From an uncultured Verrucomicrobiales bacterium (lineage in GTDB: Bacteria; Verrucomicrobiota; Verrucomicrobiia; Verrucomicrobiales; Akkermansiaceae), in the NCBI GenBank assembly GCA_937916505.1, contig CALFSW010000417.1:1-43400 (forward strand): DNA of 43,400 bases. The letters run 5' to 3'. Position 1 is the stretch's first letter, and each line of letters starts with the position of its first letter. Shown here one piece after another: positions 1-8,800 of the stretch. The notes under the pieces were generated by a model that searched no databases, was not told the DNA's origin, and worked only from the letters and a program-made list of their open reading frames with translations. Made by a program: the position numbers and the translations under genes.

Positions 1-55
1 TTTAAGTTTAATTCATTATCGTTCAGTCAGTTAGGTGAAAAGTTGACGCGAATGC

Positions 56-736
56 TTGGCCGGTTATCATGGCGTATATGGCACTGCAGCGTTTACCCTG
101 GGAAACGGGATCGATGCGGGCGACAAATTTGCGGTGATCTTCTTCGACAACCTGGCATCGGGGAGCACAACGATCACCGGAGACACCCACTATGCCGTGG
201 TGACGGACCCAAGCTGGGTCGTGCCCGGTGACGGAGATAACATCCAGTTTCAAAGCATGCCAAGCACCGGAGATTTTCAGCAATTGGCAGGAATTCAGGC
301 GAGCTTTCAGGTGGGGAACGTAGCCCCGGTGAGTTATTTGGATTGGGCCAGCCTCTACTTCAATCCCACGAACGCTCCGAACGCCCAGACGACCGCAAAT
401 CCGGAAGGGGACGAATTCGCAAATCTGTTTGAGTATGCCTTTGGGCTCAATCCCCTTACTTGGAGCGGCGATCACCCGAACGTGCCTGTGACAACCATCG
501 CAAGCGATGTGGGGGGCGACTACCTCATCACCGAGTACCGTAGGCCAGTCAGCCATGATGGTGTGGAAGTGTCTGTCGAAGTTTCCACGGATCTCGAGTT
601 ATGGACGGGAGGTCCATTATCGGTCCAACTGCTTTCAAGAGAAGTTGTCGATGGGGATGAGGTGGTTCGTTACCGTTCCACACTGAGTCACCAGGGACGG
701 TTGTTCATGCGTGTCACGGTTCAATCCCAGAACTGA
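56..736 (+). CDS. C-terminal part of a secreted Verrucomicrobia-type protein, N-terminus missing
   Basis: The frame is open only from base 47 (stop at 44-46), and the first possible start is a TTG at 56. There is no ATG and no signal peptide. The 226 residues are beta-rich, and residues from about 110 onward form the tail module seen in secreted verrucomicrobial proteins: an acidic 'NPEGDEFANLFEYAFGLNP' element, a strand ending 'ITEYRR', then 'VEVSTDLELW'. The same module closes the CotH protein and the choice-of-anchor-Q protein in this window. The lack of an export signal suggests a truncated gene, or a gene whose 5' part was lost or lies in another frame beyond the window edge. Specific function cannot be assigned. 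Confidence 0.5.
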   Translation: MAGYHGVYGTAAFTLGNGIDAGDKFAVIFFDNLASGSTTITGDTHYAVVTDPSWVVPGDGDNIQFQSMPSTGDFQQLAGIQASFQVGNVAPVSYLDWASLYFNPTNAPNAQTTANPEGDEFANLFEYAFGLNPLTWSGDHPNVPVTTIASDVGGDYLITEYRRPVSHDGVEVSVEVSTDLELWTGGPLSVQLLSREVVDGDEVVRYRSTLSHQGRLFMRVTVQSQN

Positions 737-889
737 GTTATGGAAGACAAGGGCTGGAGAAATGACCGGAAGTTGTGGATGAGTATCTCGATACACTGGC
801 GGTATTGCCTCAAAGACCGACAGCCACGTAAACCGAGGTTCATTTTTTATTGGGGTGATCTTTGCGAGAGTCATTCACGCCGTGTTACA

Positions 890-916
890 CCGTAAGTTCA
901 TTTTGCGGTTGTTTTT
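890..916 (+). terminator. Possible weak intrinsic terminator
   Basis: A 6-bp stem with one G-T wobble (CCGTAA / TTGCGG) with a 7-nt loop is followed by TTGTTTTTT. It lies about 150 nt downstream of the gene ending at 736 and faces the convergent methyltransferase gene. The stem is short, so the call is tentative. Confidence 0.3.
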
Positions 917-991
917 TACCGTTCAGTGCTGTTCGGAAGGGGTGGACGACGCTTGTTTTTGCGAACTCATATTGCCGGTGGTGGGGGCGGT

Positions 992-2518
992 TCAGATTTC
1001 CTCGAACACGCCATGGCGGGATAGCGAGGCGAGCCACTGATGAAATTCCGGTCCCGAGCGAAACGGAGCGGACAGGCGTTCCAGTTCAGTCGTGGATCGC
1101 GTGCCGTCCATCGCCGCGAGCAGCTCGTATTCAGCATCGGAAAACACGAGCGGGGTGTGGTAGATGTCGACCAGTGACCGACCGTGGTGCACTGAATGCA
1201 GGCGGATGGGCGCGAGACAGGGACGGTCCGGCACGGTCGCCGGGAAATCGACCGGCTCGATGCGGGCCAGGACAAGTCCGCGCCGCGTGGCGTCCGTGAG
1301 CAAGCTGGCGAGAGCCGGCAGATGCTTGGACAAGTCGGTGCCTGGCCCAAGGCGATCGTCCAGGCGTTCCATCAGGTCCGGTATCGCAAGACAGCAGGGA
1401 GCGGTTTCCGCGAGAATTTCAAACAAGGTGGCGGCGAGCGGGTGGCTTAAGTGGGCACCGGGACGGAATGAATGGCGAAGGGAGACTCCGGTGGCGTCGC
1501 GCTGGACCTGATGTTCGGTGCGGATTGCGAATTCAAGTGAGGCGGCGGTCGTGAGGCGGGGTTCGAGCAGGGCCCCGTCGGCACAAACGAGGGAAACGCG
1601 GTGGCTGCGGCCGGAAAAGACATCGAGCGCTTGCTGATAGCCGATTGGGTCGGAGACGAGCGGAGACAAGGTGGACAGGGCGTCGTCGCCGAGGCTGGCG
1701 GGCAGGTTTTGGGTGAAGTCAGATTCTCCGAGGTAGCGGAGTCCGGACCGTTGGGCGTGGTCAACAAAATCGGAGAAGGTGCAGGGGGTGTTGCATTCCG
1801 CGAGATCGTCGAACGGGAGAGTTGAAGCTCCCGCGGTGCGCATGTGGTGGAGCAGCGCTCGAATGTGAGTGCCGTAGGTATCGGGCGGGCAAGCCTTTTC
1901 AAGCTGTTCGAGCAGGCGGGTCGGTGGGGTGTCGCGGGCTTCGGGCAGGGTCATCCATTGGCGGATGATTTTCCCAATGGGGCGGCGCAGGGCCCATCCC
2001 GGCAGGGTGTTGTAGCCAATAGCCGCGATGCCGGTTTCGCCAAGCAGCGAGGGCAGGCGGGTCATTAGTGAGTCCCTCACATCGGGCGGGACCCAGGAGT
2101 AGAAACCGTGTGCAATGAGGAAGTCATACTGTTCGTCTCCGGGATCGAAGTCTTCCAGCGGGATGTCATGGAAATCGATGTTTTCCAGACCGGCGGCGGT
2201 TGCAGCGGCGCGTGCCTGCCTGATTGCGGTGGCGGAAAGATCGATGCCGGTGAAGCGGGAGTCCGGCCAGCGGGCGGCAAGATGCAGCAGGTGGTGGCCG
2301 GAGGAACAACCAATTTCCAAAATGCGGGAGCACGATGGCGACGGGCAGTCGAGTCCGCCCAGTTTCGCGGCGACGGTCATCACGGCAGGATCGCACGACG
2401 GATAGCTCAATGCGGGATACGGCGTCGATTCGTAGAGCGAGCGGATGGGGTCCTGGGTCACGTTGCTTGGGTCGATCGGGTGGCTTGTTACAGCGAACGG
2501 GTGCGGATGGCGCGCCAA
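992..2518 (-). CDS. Class I SAM-dependent methyltransferase with regulatory domain
   Basis: A 508-residue protein. Residues 66-80 carry the glycine-rich SAM-binding motif I (ILEIGCSSGHHLLHL), followed by an acidic strand end (FTGIDLS) and 'YDFLIAHGFYSWV', the usual order in a Rossmann-fold methyltransferase. The region from about 220 on resembles the 'methyltransferase regulatory domain' (PF10119) and the C-terminal extension found in putative protein or lysine methyltransferases. No signal peptide is present, so it is cytoplasmic. The start used is a TTG just after an in-frame stop; a GTG at codon 20 is an equally plausible start because neither has a convincing ribosome binding site. The substrate is unknown. 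It is monocistronic, and its neighbours give no clue to its role. Confidence 0.8.
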   Translation of the reverse strand: MARHPHPFAVTSHPIDPSNVTQDPIRSLYESTPYPALSYPSCDPAVMTVAAKLGGLDCPSPSCSRILEIGCSSGHHLLHLAARWPDSRFTGIDLSATAIRQARAAATAAGLENIDFHDIPLEDFDPGDEQYDFLIAHGFYSWVPPDVRDSLMTRLPSLLGETGIAAIGYNTLPGWALRRPIGKIIRQWMTLPEARDTPPTRLLEQLEKACPPDTYGTHIRALLHHMRTAGASTLPFDDLAECNTPCTFSDFVDHAQRSGLRYLGESDFTQNLPASLGDDALSTLSPLVSDPIGYQQALDVFSGRSHRVSLVCADGALLEPRLTTAASLEFAIRTEHQVQRDATGVSLRHSFRPGAHLSHPLAATLFEILAETAPCCLAIPDLMERLDDRLGPGTDLSKHLPALASLLTDATRRGLVLARIEPVDFPATVPDRPCLAPIRLHSVHHGRSLVDIYHTPLVFSDAEYELLAAMDGTRSTTELERLSAPFRSGPEFHQWLASLSRHGVFEEI

Positions 2519-2708
2519 AACCGGTGGTCGGTGGCGTCAGCATAGCATTTGGTCCACGGGGGCGAGGAAGGAGCGGGGACTGCTAGGAATAATGACTGCC
2601 AGTGAACGAGTCAATTTTTAATGGGATTGAGCGTGGAGCAGAGAGTCCGCAAGCGGAGGAATTTGCAAAAATTCAAAGAAGTCCTGAAATTGAGCGGCAG
2701 ACCGGATG

Positions 2709-2746
2709 AGAGGGGCAAAAACTCACGGTGCGAAGTCAGCCCCTCT
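2709..2746. repeat. Inverted repeat between two minus-strand genes
   Basis: AGAGGGGC (2709-2716) and GCCCCTCT (2739-2746) form a perfect 8-bp stem with a 22-nt loop, about 45 nt beyond the stop of the first PQQ-propeller gene. There is no terminal T-run outside the stem. It may be a transcript-end stem-loop. The rest of 2519-2791 shows nothing else recognisable. Confidence 0.35.
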
Positions 2747-2791
2747 GGAATCAATTCCTGCGCACTGCTTTTGTTCCTGGCCAGCTCTGCG

Positions 2792-4126
2792 CTACTTCGC
2801 AAGCGAGACGCAGATGACTTCGGTGTCGTTGCGAATGAAGGCGCACTTTCTTGCGTAAGCAGGGTGTGACCAGACGATGTCGCGTTGCCGTAGATCGAGG
2901 CCATTGGGTTCGATGACGTGAGCGCGATCAATTTCCTCGTAACCTTTCACGGATAGGTTCGCGATGACGAGGTCGCCCTTTTCGGTGAATAGAAAGTAGC
3001 GGTCTTCATGAGGGGTGACAAAGACGGTGCCCCAGCGCACGGGTTCCTCAAGGGCGATGGGCTTGAGGGATTCCCACACCCGTTTCCCGGTGAGAGCTTC
3101 CATGCAGCGGAACTGTCCGTAACTACAGGCTGCGAAGAGATGACCGTCACGCAACACGGGGGTGTTCATGATGCCGTGAAGGTGGGTGGTCTTCCTTTCG
3201 CTGGCGCGCTCCGTGCGATAGACGATTTCCGGGGTCGATTCATCTTTCTTGAGCTTGAGAAGCATGGATCCGTCGTAGAAGCCGGTGAGGAAGAGATGCT
3301 CTTCGTCAATCATCTGTGGCGTTGCGATGGTGAGGCCGTAGCGAATTTTCCAGGGAATACTCCAGTAGACTTTGCCCGTCAGTGGATCGAGCGCATTGGC
3401 GGCCTCCGGATGCCAGATGATGAGGAGATCACGACCGGCATGCTTGACGATGCGCGGCGGGCAATAGCCGGGATGTTTCGCCGAAACGGATCGCCAGACT
3501 TCCTTGCCGGTCACCTTGTGGAAAGCCACGGCAGTGGTGCCATCGCCGCTTCCGAGACAGATCAAGAGATCGCCATGGATGAGAGGTGCGGCTGCAAATC
3601 CCCAGGTCTGGGTTTTCACCGCGAAGAGCTTCTTGAAGTCGTGAGACCACTTCTCGGTCCCATCCCTGGTCGCGCGGCAAATGAGATTTCCTTCTCCGCC
3701 AAAGGTGTAGACGCGGTCTCCATCGACCAGAGGAGTGACCCGGGGGCCCGCCGAATAGGCCATGGTGTAGGGGCAGTCATAGGCTTTTTCCCAGATCACT
3801 TTTCCGGTGGTGGCATCAAGACAAAGAAGGCGTTCGTTCCCAGGCTTGTTTCCGGTGCGTGCGCCCTCGGCTTTGGCTTCCGGAGTGTTGAGCGCCTTGC
3901 GATCCATGACGAAGACACGATCACCGGCGACCGATGGTCCGGCATAGCCACGGTTGACGGGGGTGCGCCAGAGAACCTTGGGGCCGCCACTTGGAAACTT
4001 GTCGATAATCCCGCTCTCCCGCCAAACCCCGTCGCGTTGCGGACCGAACCATTGCGGCCAGTCGTCTGCAAGGGCAGAGGCCGGGAGAGCAACGAAGAGG
4101 AGTGAGGCTGATAGCAGAGATTTCAT
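2792..4126 (-). CDS. Secreted PQQ-like beta-propeller protein (copy A)
   Basis: The start at 4126 puts a classical signal peptide first (MKSLLSASLLFVALPASALA, cleavage near residue 20); the longer in-frame extension to 4183 is not protein-like. The mature 424 residues begin DDWPQWFGPQRDGVW, the standard opening of PVC-type PQQ-binding-like propellers. Repeated 'TGKVIWE', 'TGKEVWR', 'TGKVYWS', 'TGKRVWE' blade motifs mark the WD-like PQQ repeats. No heme or catalytic motif is visible, so it may be a structural or assembly-type propeller, not necessarily a dehydrogenase. It differs from the copy at 10402-11739 by 15 substitutions (about 97% identity), and the same fold forms the C-terminus of the sulfatase fusion at 37791-41183. 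Confidence 0.85.
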   Translation of the reverse strand: MKSLLSASLLFVALPASALADDWPQWFGPQRDGVWRESGIIDKFPSGGPKVLWRTPVNRGYAGPSVAGDRVFVMDRKALNTPEAKAEGARTGNKPGNERLLCLDATTGKVIWEKAYDCPYTMAYSAGPRVTPLVDGDRVYTFGGEGNLICRATRDGTEKWSHDFKKLFAVKTQTWGFAAAPLIHGDLLICLGSGDGTTAVAFHKVTGKEVWRSVSAKHPGYCPPRIVKHAGRDLLIIWHPEAANALDPLTGKVYWSIPWKIRYGLTIATPQMIDEEHLFLTGFYDGSMLLKLKKDESTPEIVYRTERASERKTTHLHGIMNTPVLRDGHLFAACSYGQFRCMEALTGKRVWESLKPIALEEPVRWGTVFVTPHEDRYFLFTEKGDLVIANLSVKGYEEIDRAHVIEPNGLDLRQRDIVWSHPAYARKCAFIRNDTEVICVSLAK

Positions 4127-4193
4127 GGTATAAGAGAGTTGACGGGTATCCTTCGCATGCCGGAGCCCCTTCTGCGAATCCAAAACGGCGATT
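2795..4193 (-). repeat. 1.4-kb direct repeat, copy A
   Basis: The block covers the PQQ-propeller gene and about 67 bp upstream, and aligns without net gaps (1399 bp) to 10408-11806 at a constant offset of 7613. Homology ends abruptly at the last codons of the gene and just after the shared upstream element AATCCAAAACGGCGATT. Both copies lie in the same orientation, so homologous recombination between them would excise the kinase and CotH genes. Confidence 0.85.
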
Positions 4194-4614
4194 TTCCAGC
4201 AGGGCGATCGGCTTTTGGCGTCTCCTGCAGTCTCGTATGAACCCGGCGGTGTTTGCCGCCAAAGAGGGTTGGAATCGCCGCCCGTAGACGCTCTCCCGCT
4301 TGCTGATGCGACCTATTGCGATCATCGCGAGCGCCTTTTTCTTGCCCCTCTTTGGGGCTGGGCGGAGGAAGCGCCTCCTTGCAAAGATTGGCCGTTCGAC
4401 AAACCGGTTTGCGCGTAGATTCGCAAACTCACCGACATCGCCGGCAAGGTTTTGCGAGAAATCGTGGTCCGGGCCCCGCCGCAGGAATTTGCTTCTGTGG
4501 CTGAAGCGGAAGTGTTGACACCCACTGCTGAAGATTTGGCCGGGAAAAAAATCCGAGAGACCTTGCAAAAGATGGCTCGGCGGCATTCTATTCGAAATTT
4601 CCACGTAAGCGACT
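4127..4614. other. Intergenic region between divergent genes
   Basis: This 488-bp gap lies between the PQQ-propeller gene (minus) and the UMP/CMP kinase gene (plus) and must hold both promoters. The first 67 bp belong to the 1.4-kb repeat. Small dyads are present (for example GGCGG/CCGCC near 4247-4262), but I see no convincing sigma-70 promoter, RNA gene or conserved small ORF; the short ORFs here on both strands are compositionally unremarkable. Confidence 0.5.
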
Positions 4615-5661
4615 ATGACAGAAAGCAACGCGCTCCCACCAAATACCTTCTACATTGAAGTGACAGGATCCGGTATTCCCGAGGTCGATGGTCTTTTTGT
4701 TCCATCCACCGCCCCGTCGGCCGAATCCGAGTCCGGGACAGTTTCCAGCTTGGGCTATTGGAATGGAAAGATGGCGTGGGATCGGGCGGATGGAAAGTCA
4801 GCCCGAAGCCCGGCTCTTTCCTATTCCAACAGCTACACGTCGTGGAGAATCTGTCGGCTCGATGGTCATCTTGCCTACGACATTACCTCCGCGGATCAAT
4901 TCCCGCCCACGGACCGCGAGTGGCATGTCTACAAAAAGGGAGTGGCGCCGGCTCCCAATGTCGTTCTGCATCATTTTGATCCGAGGAAACCGTGTCCCAA
5001 CCCCAATGTTGTTTTTGTGTTGGGTGGCCCCGGAGCGGGAAAGGGGACGATGTGTGAGCTTGCCGAATCCCAATTGGGTTGGACGCATTTGTCGATGGGA
5101 GAACTTCTGCGCGTCGCACGGAGAGCGGGAGGCCTCTCGGCGGCAACGATCGAGGAGTTTGTGACTGGAGGAAAATTGGTTCCCAATGCGATCATGGTTC
5201 CGCTTCTTAAGGACACGATGGAGACTGTGACGCGAACCACCGGAAAGAAAAATTTTCTTCTGGATGGGTTCCCTCGCTCCATGGAGAACGTCGAAGGTTG
5301 GCGTGAAGTATTCGGAGTGGAAGTAGATCTGCCCAAGATGTTATACTTCGAGTGTCCCTTCGAAGTACTGGAAAAGCGAGTCCTTGGACGGGCCAAATAC
5401 TCCGGCAGAAGCGATGATAATGTCGAAAGCATCAAAAAGAGATTCGATACCTTTAAGGCGGAAACTCTTCCCACCGTGGAATTCTTCAAGAGCAAGGGCA
5501 AGTGTCTCGAGGTAGACACGAGTCACGATCGCCAGACTGTCTACGACCTGGTGGCGCAGAATCTTGCCGAATACACCGACCAAGAATTTGCGGCCAAGCC
5601 GCTCACTGAAAGGGCCGAGGTACTCCTCGGGCTCCGGCCCTATCCCAAGACTGAGCAGTGA
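4615..5661 (+). CDS. Eukaryote-like UMP/CMP kinase with extra N-terminal domain
   Basis: Residues about 130-325 are a nucleoside monophosphate kinase. The P-loop is at 137-145 (GGPGAGKGT), the NMP-binding signature DGFPR at 217-221, and the short lid region has SGRSDDN at 263-269. The wording 'VVFVLGGPGAGKGT', 'THLSMGELLR', 'LVPNAIMVPLLK' and 'SGRSDDNVESIKKR' is that of eukaryotic UMP-CMP/AK1-type kinases, not of bacterial Cmk or the long-lid bacterial Adk. Expected reaction: ATP + UMP/CMP to ADP + UDP/CDP, in the cytoplasm. Residues about 10-118 form a separate domain (FYIEVTGSGIPEVDGLFVP ... WRICRLDG ... PPTDREWHVYKKGVAPAP). I recall similar 'V.G.G...VNG.Y ... W.I ... PP..GW ... G..PAP' segments from algal multidomain proteins, but cannot confirm this here. 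The ATG at 4615 lacks a clear Shine-Dalgarno; the encoded N-terminal domain supports it. There are no operon partners. Confidence 0.8.
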   Translation: MTESNALPPNTFYIEVTGSGIPEVDGLFVPSTAPSAESESGTVSSLGYWNGKMAWDRADGKSARSPALSYSNSYTSWRICRLDGHLAYDITSADQFPPTDREWHVYKKGVAPAPNVVLHHFDPRKPCPNPNVVFVLGGPGAGKGTMCELAESQLGWTHLSMGELLRVARRAGGLSAATIEEFVTGGKLVPNAIMVPLLKDTMETVTRTTGKKNFLLDGFPRSMENVEGWREVFGVEVDLPKMLYFECPFEVLEKRVLGRAKYSGRSDDNVESIKKRFDTFKAETLPTVEFFKSKGKCLEVDTSHDRQTVYDLVAQNLAEYTDQEFAAKPLTERAEVLLGLRPYPKTEQ

Positions 5662-5840
5662 TGTTGCGTCATCGAAAGCGATTCGGAGGCATCCGTCTTT
5701 CCCGGCTCAGAGGACGCGATGAGTCTCGATTGTAAGCGCTCGAGAATGGGGCGGAACTCCCGGGCCTGACCAGTTTGTTGCGGGTTAACTCCCAACAATG
5801 GCAATTGCTTTTCGGGGGCAATCTGCAATACGCATGGAAC

Positions 5841-8800
5841 ATGCCGTCTCGTCTACATTCGCTCCTATTGCTTTCCGCTGCGCTCATCGGTCTGACCGTC
5901 CTCAGAGCAGCGACCCTCACTGACGCCCGCATCACTGAGTTCCTTGCAAGCAATCAGGACGGGATTCAGGATGAAGACGGAGACCGTTCAGATTGGATCG
6001 AGATTTGGAACTCTTCCGGTGTCGGCGGCGATCTAGGCGGGTGGTATTTGACCGATGATCCTGCCATTCTCACCAAATGGACACTGCCTGCCGCGCAACT
6101 CGGCAGCGGTGAATACCTTCTCGTATTTGCCTCCGGCAAGGATCGCAGCGCCGTGCCGGGCGAGGTGCATGCCAACTTTAAACTGGATGCCATGGCAGGG
6201 GGCTACCTGGCGTTGGTTAAACCTGACGGCACCACGATCGCCAGCGAGTTCAACAACTACCCGGCCCAATTGAATGACATCGCCTACGGCACAGGATTTG
6301 AAACTGCCGCTCCAATCACTCTCGTCAATTCGGGGGTCAATGCCAAATGGCATGTCCCAAGCGGGCCCGTGACAGACTGGAACCAACCAGACTTCGACGA
6401 CTCCACCTGGTCTTCCGGCACCACTGGCATCGGATACGACAACCCGCTCGGTGGCGACTACCTCCCACACATCGGTCCTGGAGATGATTTGCGACTCGCG
6501 ATGCGTTTGAAGAACCCCAGCGTTTACATACGCGTTCCTTTCGAGGTCACCGAGCCTGCTGGGATTGCAGACTTTGTATTGAGTGCCCAGTGGGAGGACG
6601 GATTCATTGCCTATCTCAATGGGATTGAAATCCACCGCGAGCGCGCGCCGCTGACGCCCGTCTGGAACTCTGGCTGCAACCCCGCCAGTGGCCGCTCCCC
6701 GGAGACACTTGTCGTCCGGTTCTCCGACTACCCGCTCGCCTCGGGCAATCTCGTTGCCGGTTCCAACATACTCGCCATCCAGGGGCTCAACGACTCTGCC
6801 GGCAGCTCTGACTTCCTCTTCTCTCCGAGACTCACCGCCACCCAGCAAGATGTTACCAATTTAATTCCAGGCTTCTTCCCTGACCTGACACCCGGAGCAG
6901 AGAATTCCATCCTCTACGAGGGCATCACCGCAGACACGAAGTTCACTACCGACCGCGGCTTTCACGAGACCGCCTTCGATTTGATAATCAGCACCGCGAC
7001 AGCGGAGGCGACCATCCGCTACACCACCGACGGCTCACTGCCGACCGAGACCTCCGGAACCTCCTACACTGGACCAATTCACATCAGCGAAACCATGGTG
7101 GTGCGTGCGATCGCATTCCGCCAAGGATACCGACCCACAAATGTCGATACCCATACCTACATCTTCCCCGCCGACGTTGTCACCCAAGCAGCGATGCGCC
7201 CCCAGATCACCCAGGATCCGACCTACGGTCCGCAGATGGAAGACGCTCTCAATTCCATCCCCTCCATCGCTCTCACCTTCCAGGGCAATGACGTTCCTGC
7301 GAACCGCAGCGAGATCCCGGTGTCTGTCGAGATGCTCAACTTCGAATCCGGCTCCAAACAGGTCGATGCCGGCGTCGCCCGCTATGGCTCCTACGTCACC
7401 AACTTTCAAAAGAAGAGCATCCGCCTCCACTTCCGCTCGGAGTATGGCGCCAAGCGGCTGAATTACCCATTGTTTGATGGTCATGACTACAAAAATATCC
7501 TTCCGGTAAGCGATTTTGACGCTCTCGACATCCGCGCTGGCAACCACGACATGGTCGCGCGTGGCGCCTACATGTCGAACCGTTTCACCGACGACAGCTT
7601 GCTCGACATGGGACAAGTTGCTCCACACGGCCGCTTCGTCCACCTCTACTTCAATGGGCAGTACCGCGGGCAGTATCATCTCCGCGAGCGCTGGGACGCT
7701 TCGATGCTGGCGAGCTACCTCCCCGGCACCGAGGAAGAATTCGACACCATCAACGCCAACAACACCGGATCCGAGTTTCTCACCGGTCAACTACAGGACG
7801 GCGATCTCACCAAGTGGAACGAGCTCCGGGGATTACTCAACGGCGCCAGTCCATACAGTGCGACCAAAGACATCATGGATGTCGATGACCTCATCGACTT
7901 CATGCTGCTGTGGACGTCCGGAAATGCTGAGAGTGAATTTCGCGCAGGCGGTTCGGTGTCCAATGGTGTCGGTTTCAAATTCATGATTAAAGACGCGGAC
8001 GGTCACCTGCGCTCGCCGAGCCGCGGGGTCACGCACAACGGGCCACTCAATGCGATGACGCGTTATCGGACCGAGGGCGATCCGGACTTTAAAATCTTAC
8101 TCGCCGACCAGATCCACAAGCACTTCTTCAACGATGGCGCGATGACCGGCCCGAAGCTGGTCGAGCGATTGCAAAGCCGGGTGGATGAAGTCCGCCTCAG
8201 CTACATCGCAGAGGTTGCCCGCTGGGGAGTTCACAATGGCAACCAGACGAACCGGACTCCTGTCCAATGGGAAGCCTACCAGAACAACCTCCTCAACAAC
8301 ACCCTCGCGAACCTCACCGCGTCCCAGATGGCTAAGTTGCGCAGTGCCGGGATGTATCCCGACATCATTGCTCCGGTGTTTTCACAGCACGGCGGCTCCA
8401 TTCCTGTCGGTGGGGGCGTCACCATGGCCACCGGAGCCACCGCCATCTACTACACGCTCGATGGCAGCGATCCTCGTCTCTCTGGTGGTACAATCTCCCC
8501 GGGGGCAACCCTCGCCCCGTTTGAAGGCGACGTCCCGGAGCCCCGCGATTTTGTCGGGACCGGTGCCAGCTGGAGTTACCTCGACGACGGATCGAATCAG
8601 GGCACGGCGTGGCGCGCGGTCGCTTTCGACGACAGCGGCTGGCCTGCCGGACCTTCGGAGCTGGGCTACACAGAGGGGGACGAGGCGACATTGGTCGGCT
8701 TTATCGACGTCGATCCTGAATCCGCCGGAACCCAGCGCAATGCCACCACTTACTTCCGCCATAAGGTCGACATCTCCGAGCCTGCGTCGTTCTCTTACTT

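Noticed and set aside
3008-4105. 365-codon plus-strand open frame opposite PQQ copy A
   Set aside because: It is antisense to a well-supported propeller gene, has no recognisable motif, and the equivalent frame is broken up in copy B.
7740-8330. AAC-rich stretches in the CotH gene as a possible DGR template repeat
   Set aside because: They are ordinary asparagine codons in a conserved reading frame and do not match the VR flanks (RGGSW or FGFRSARG codons).
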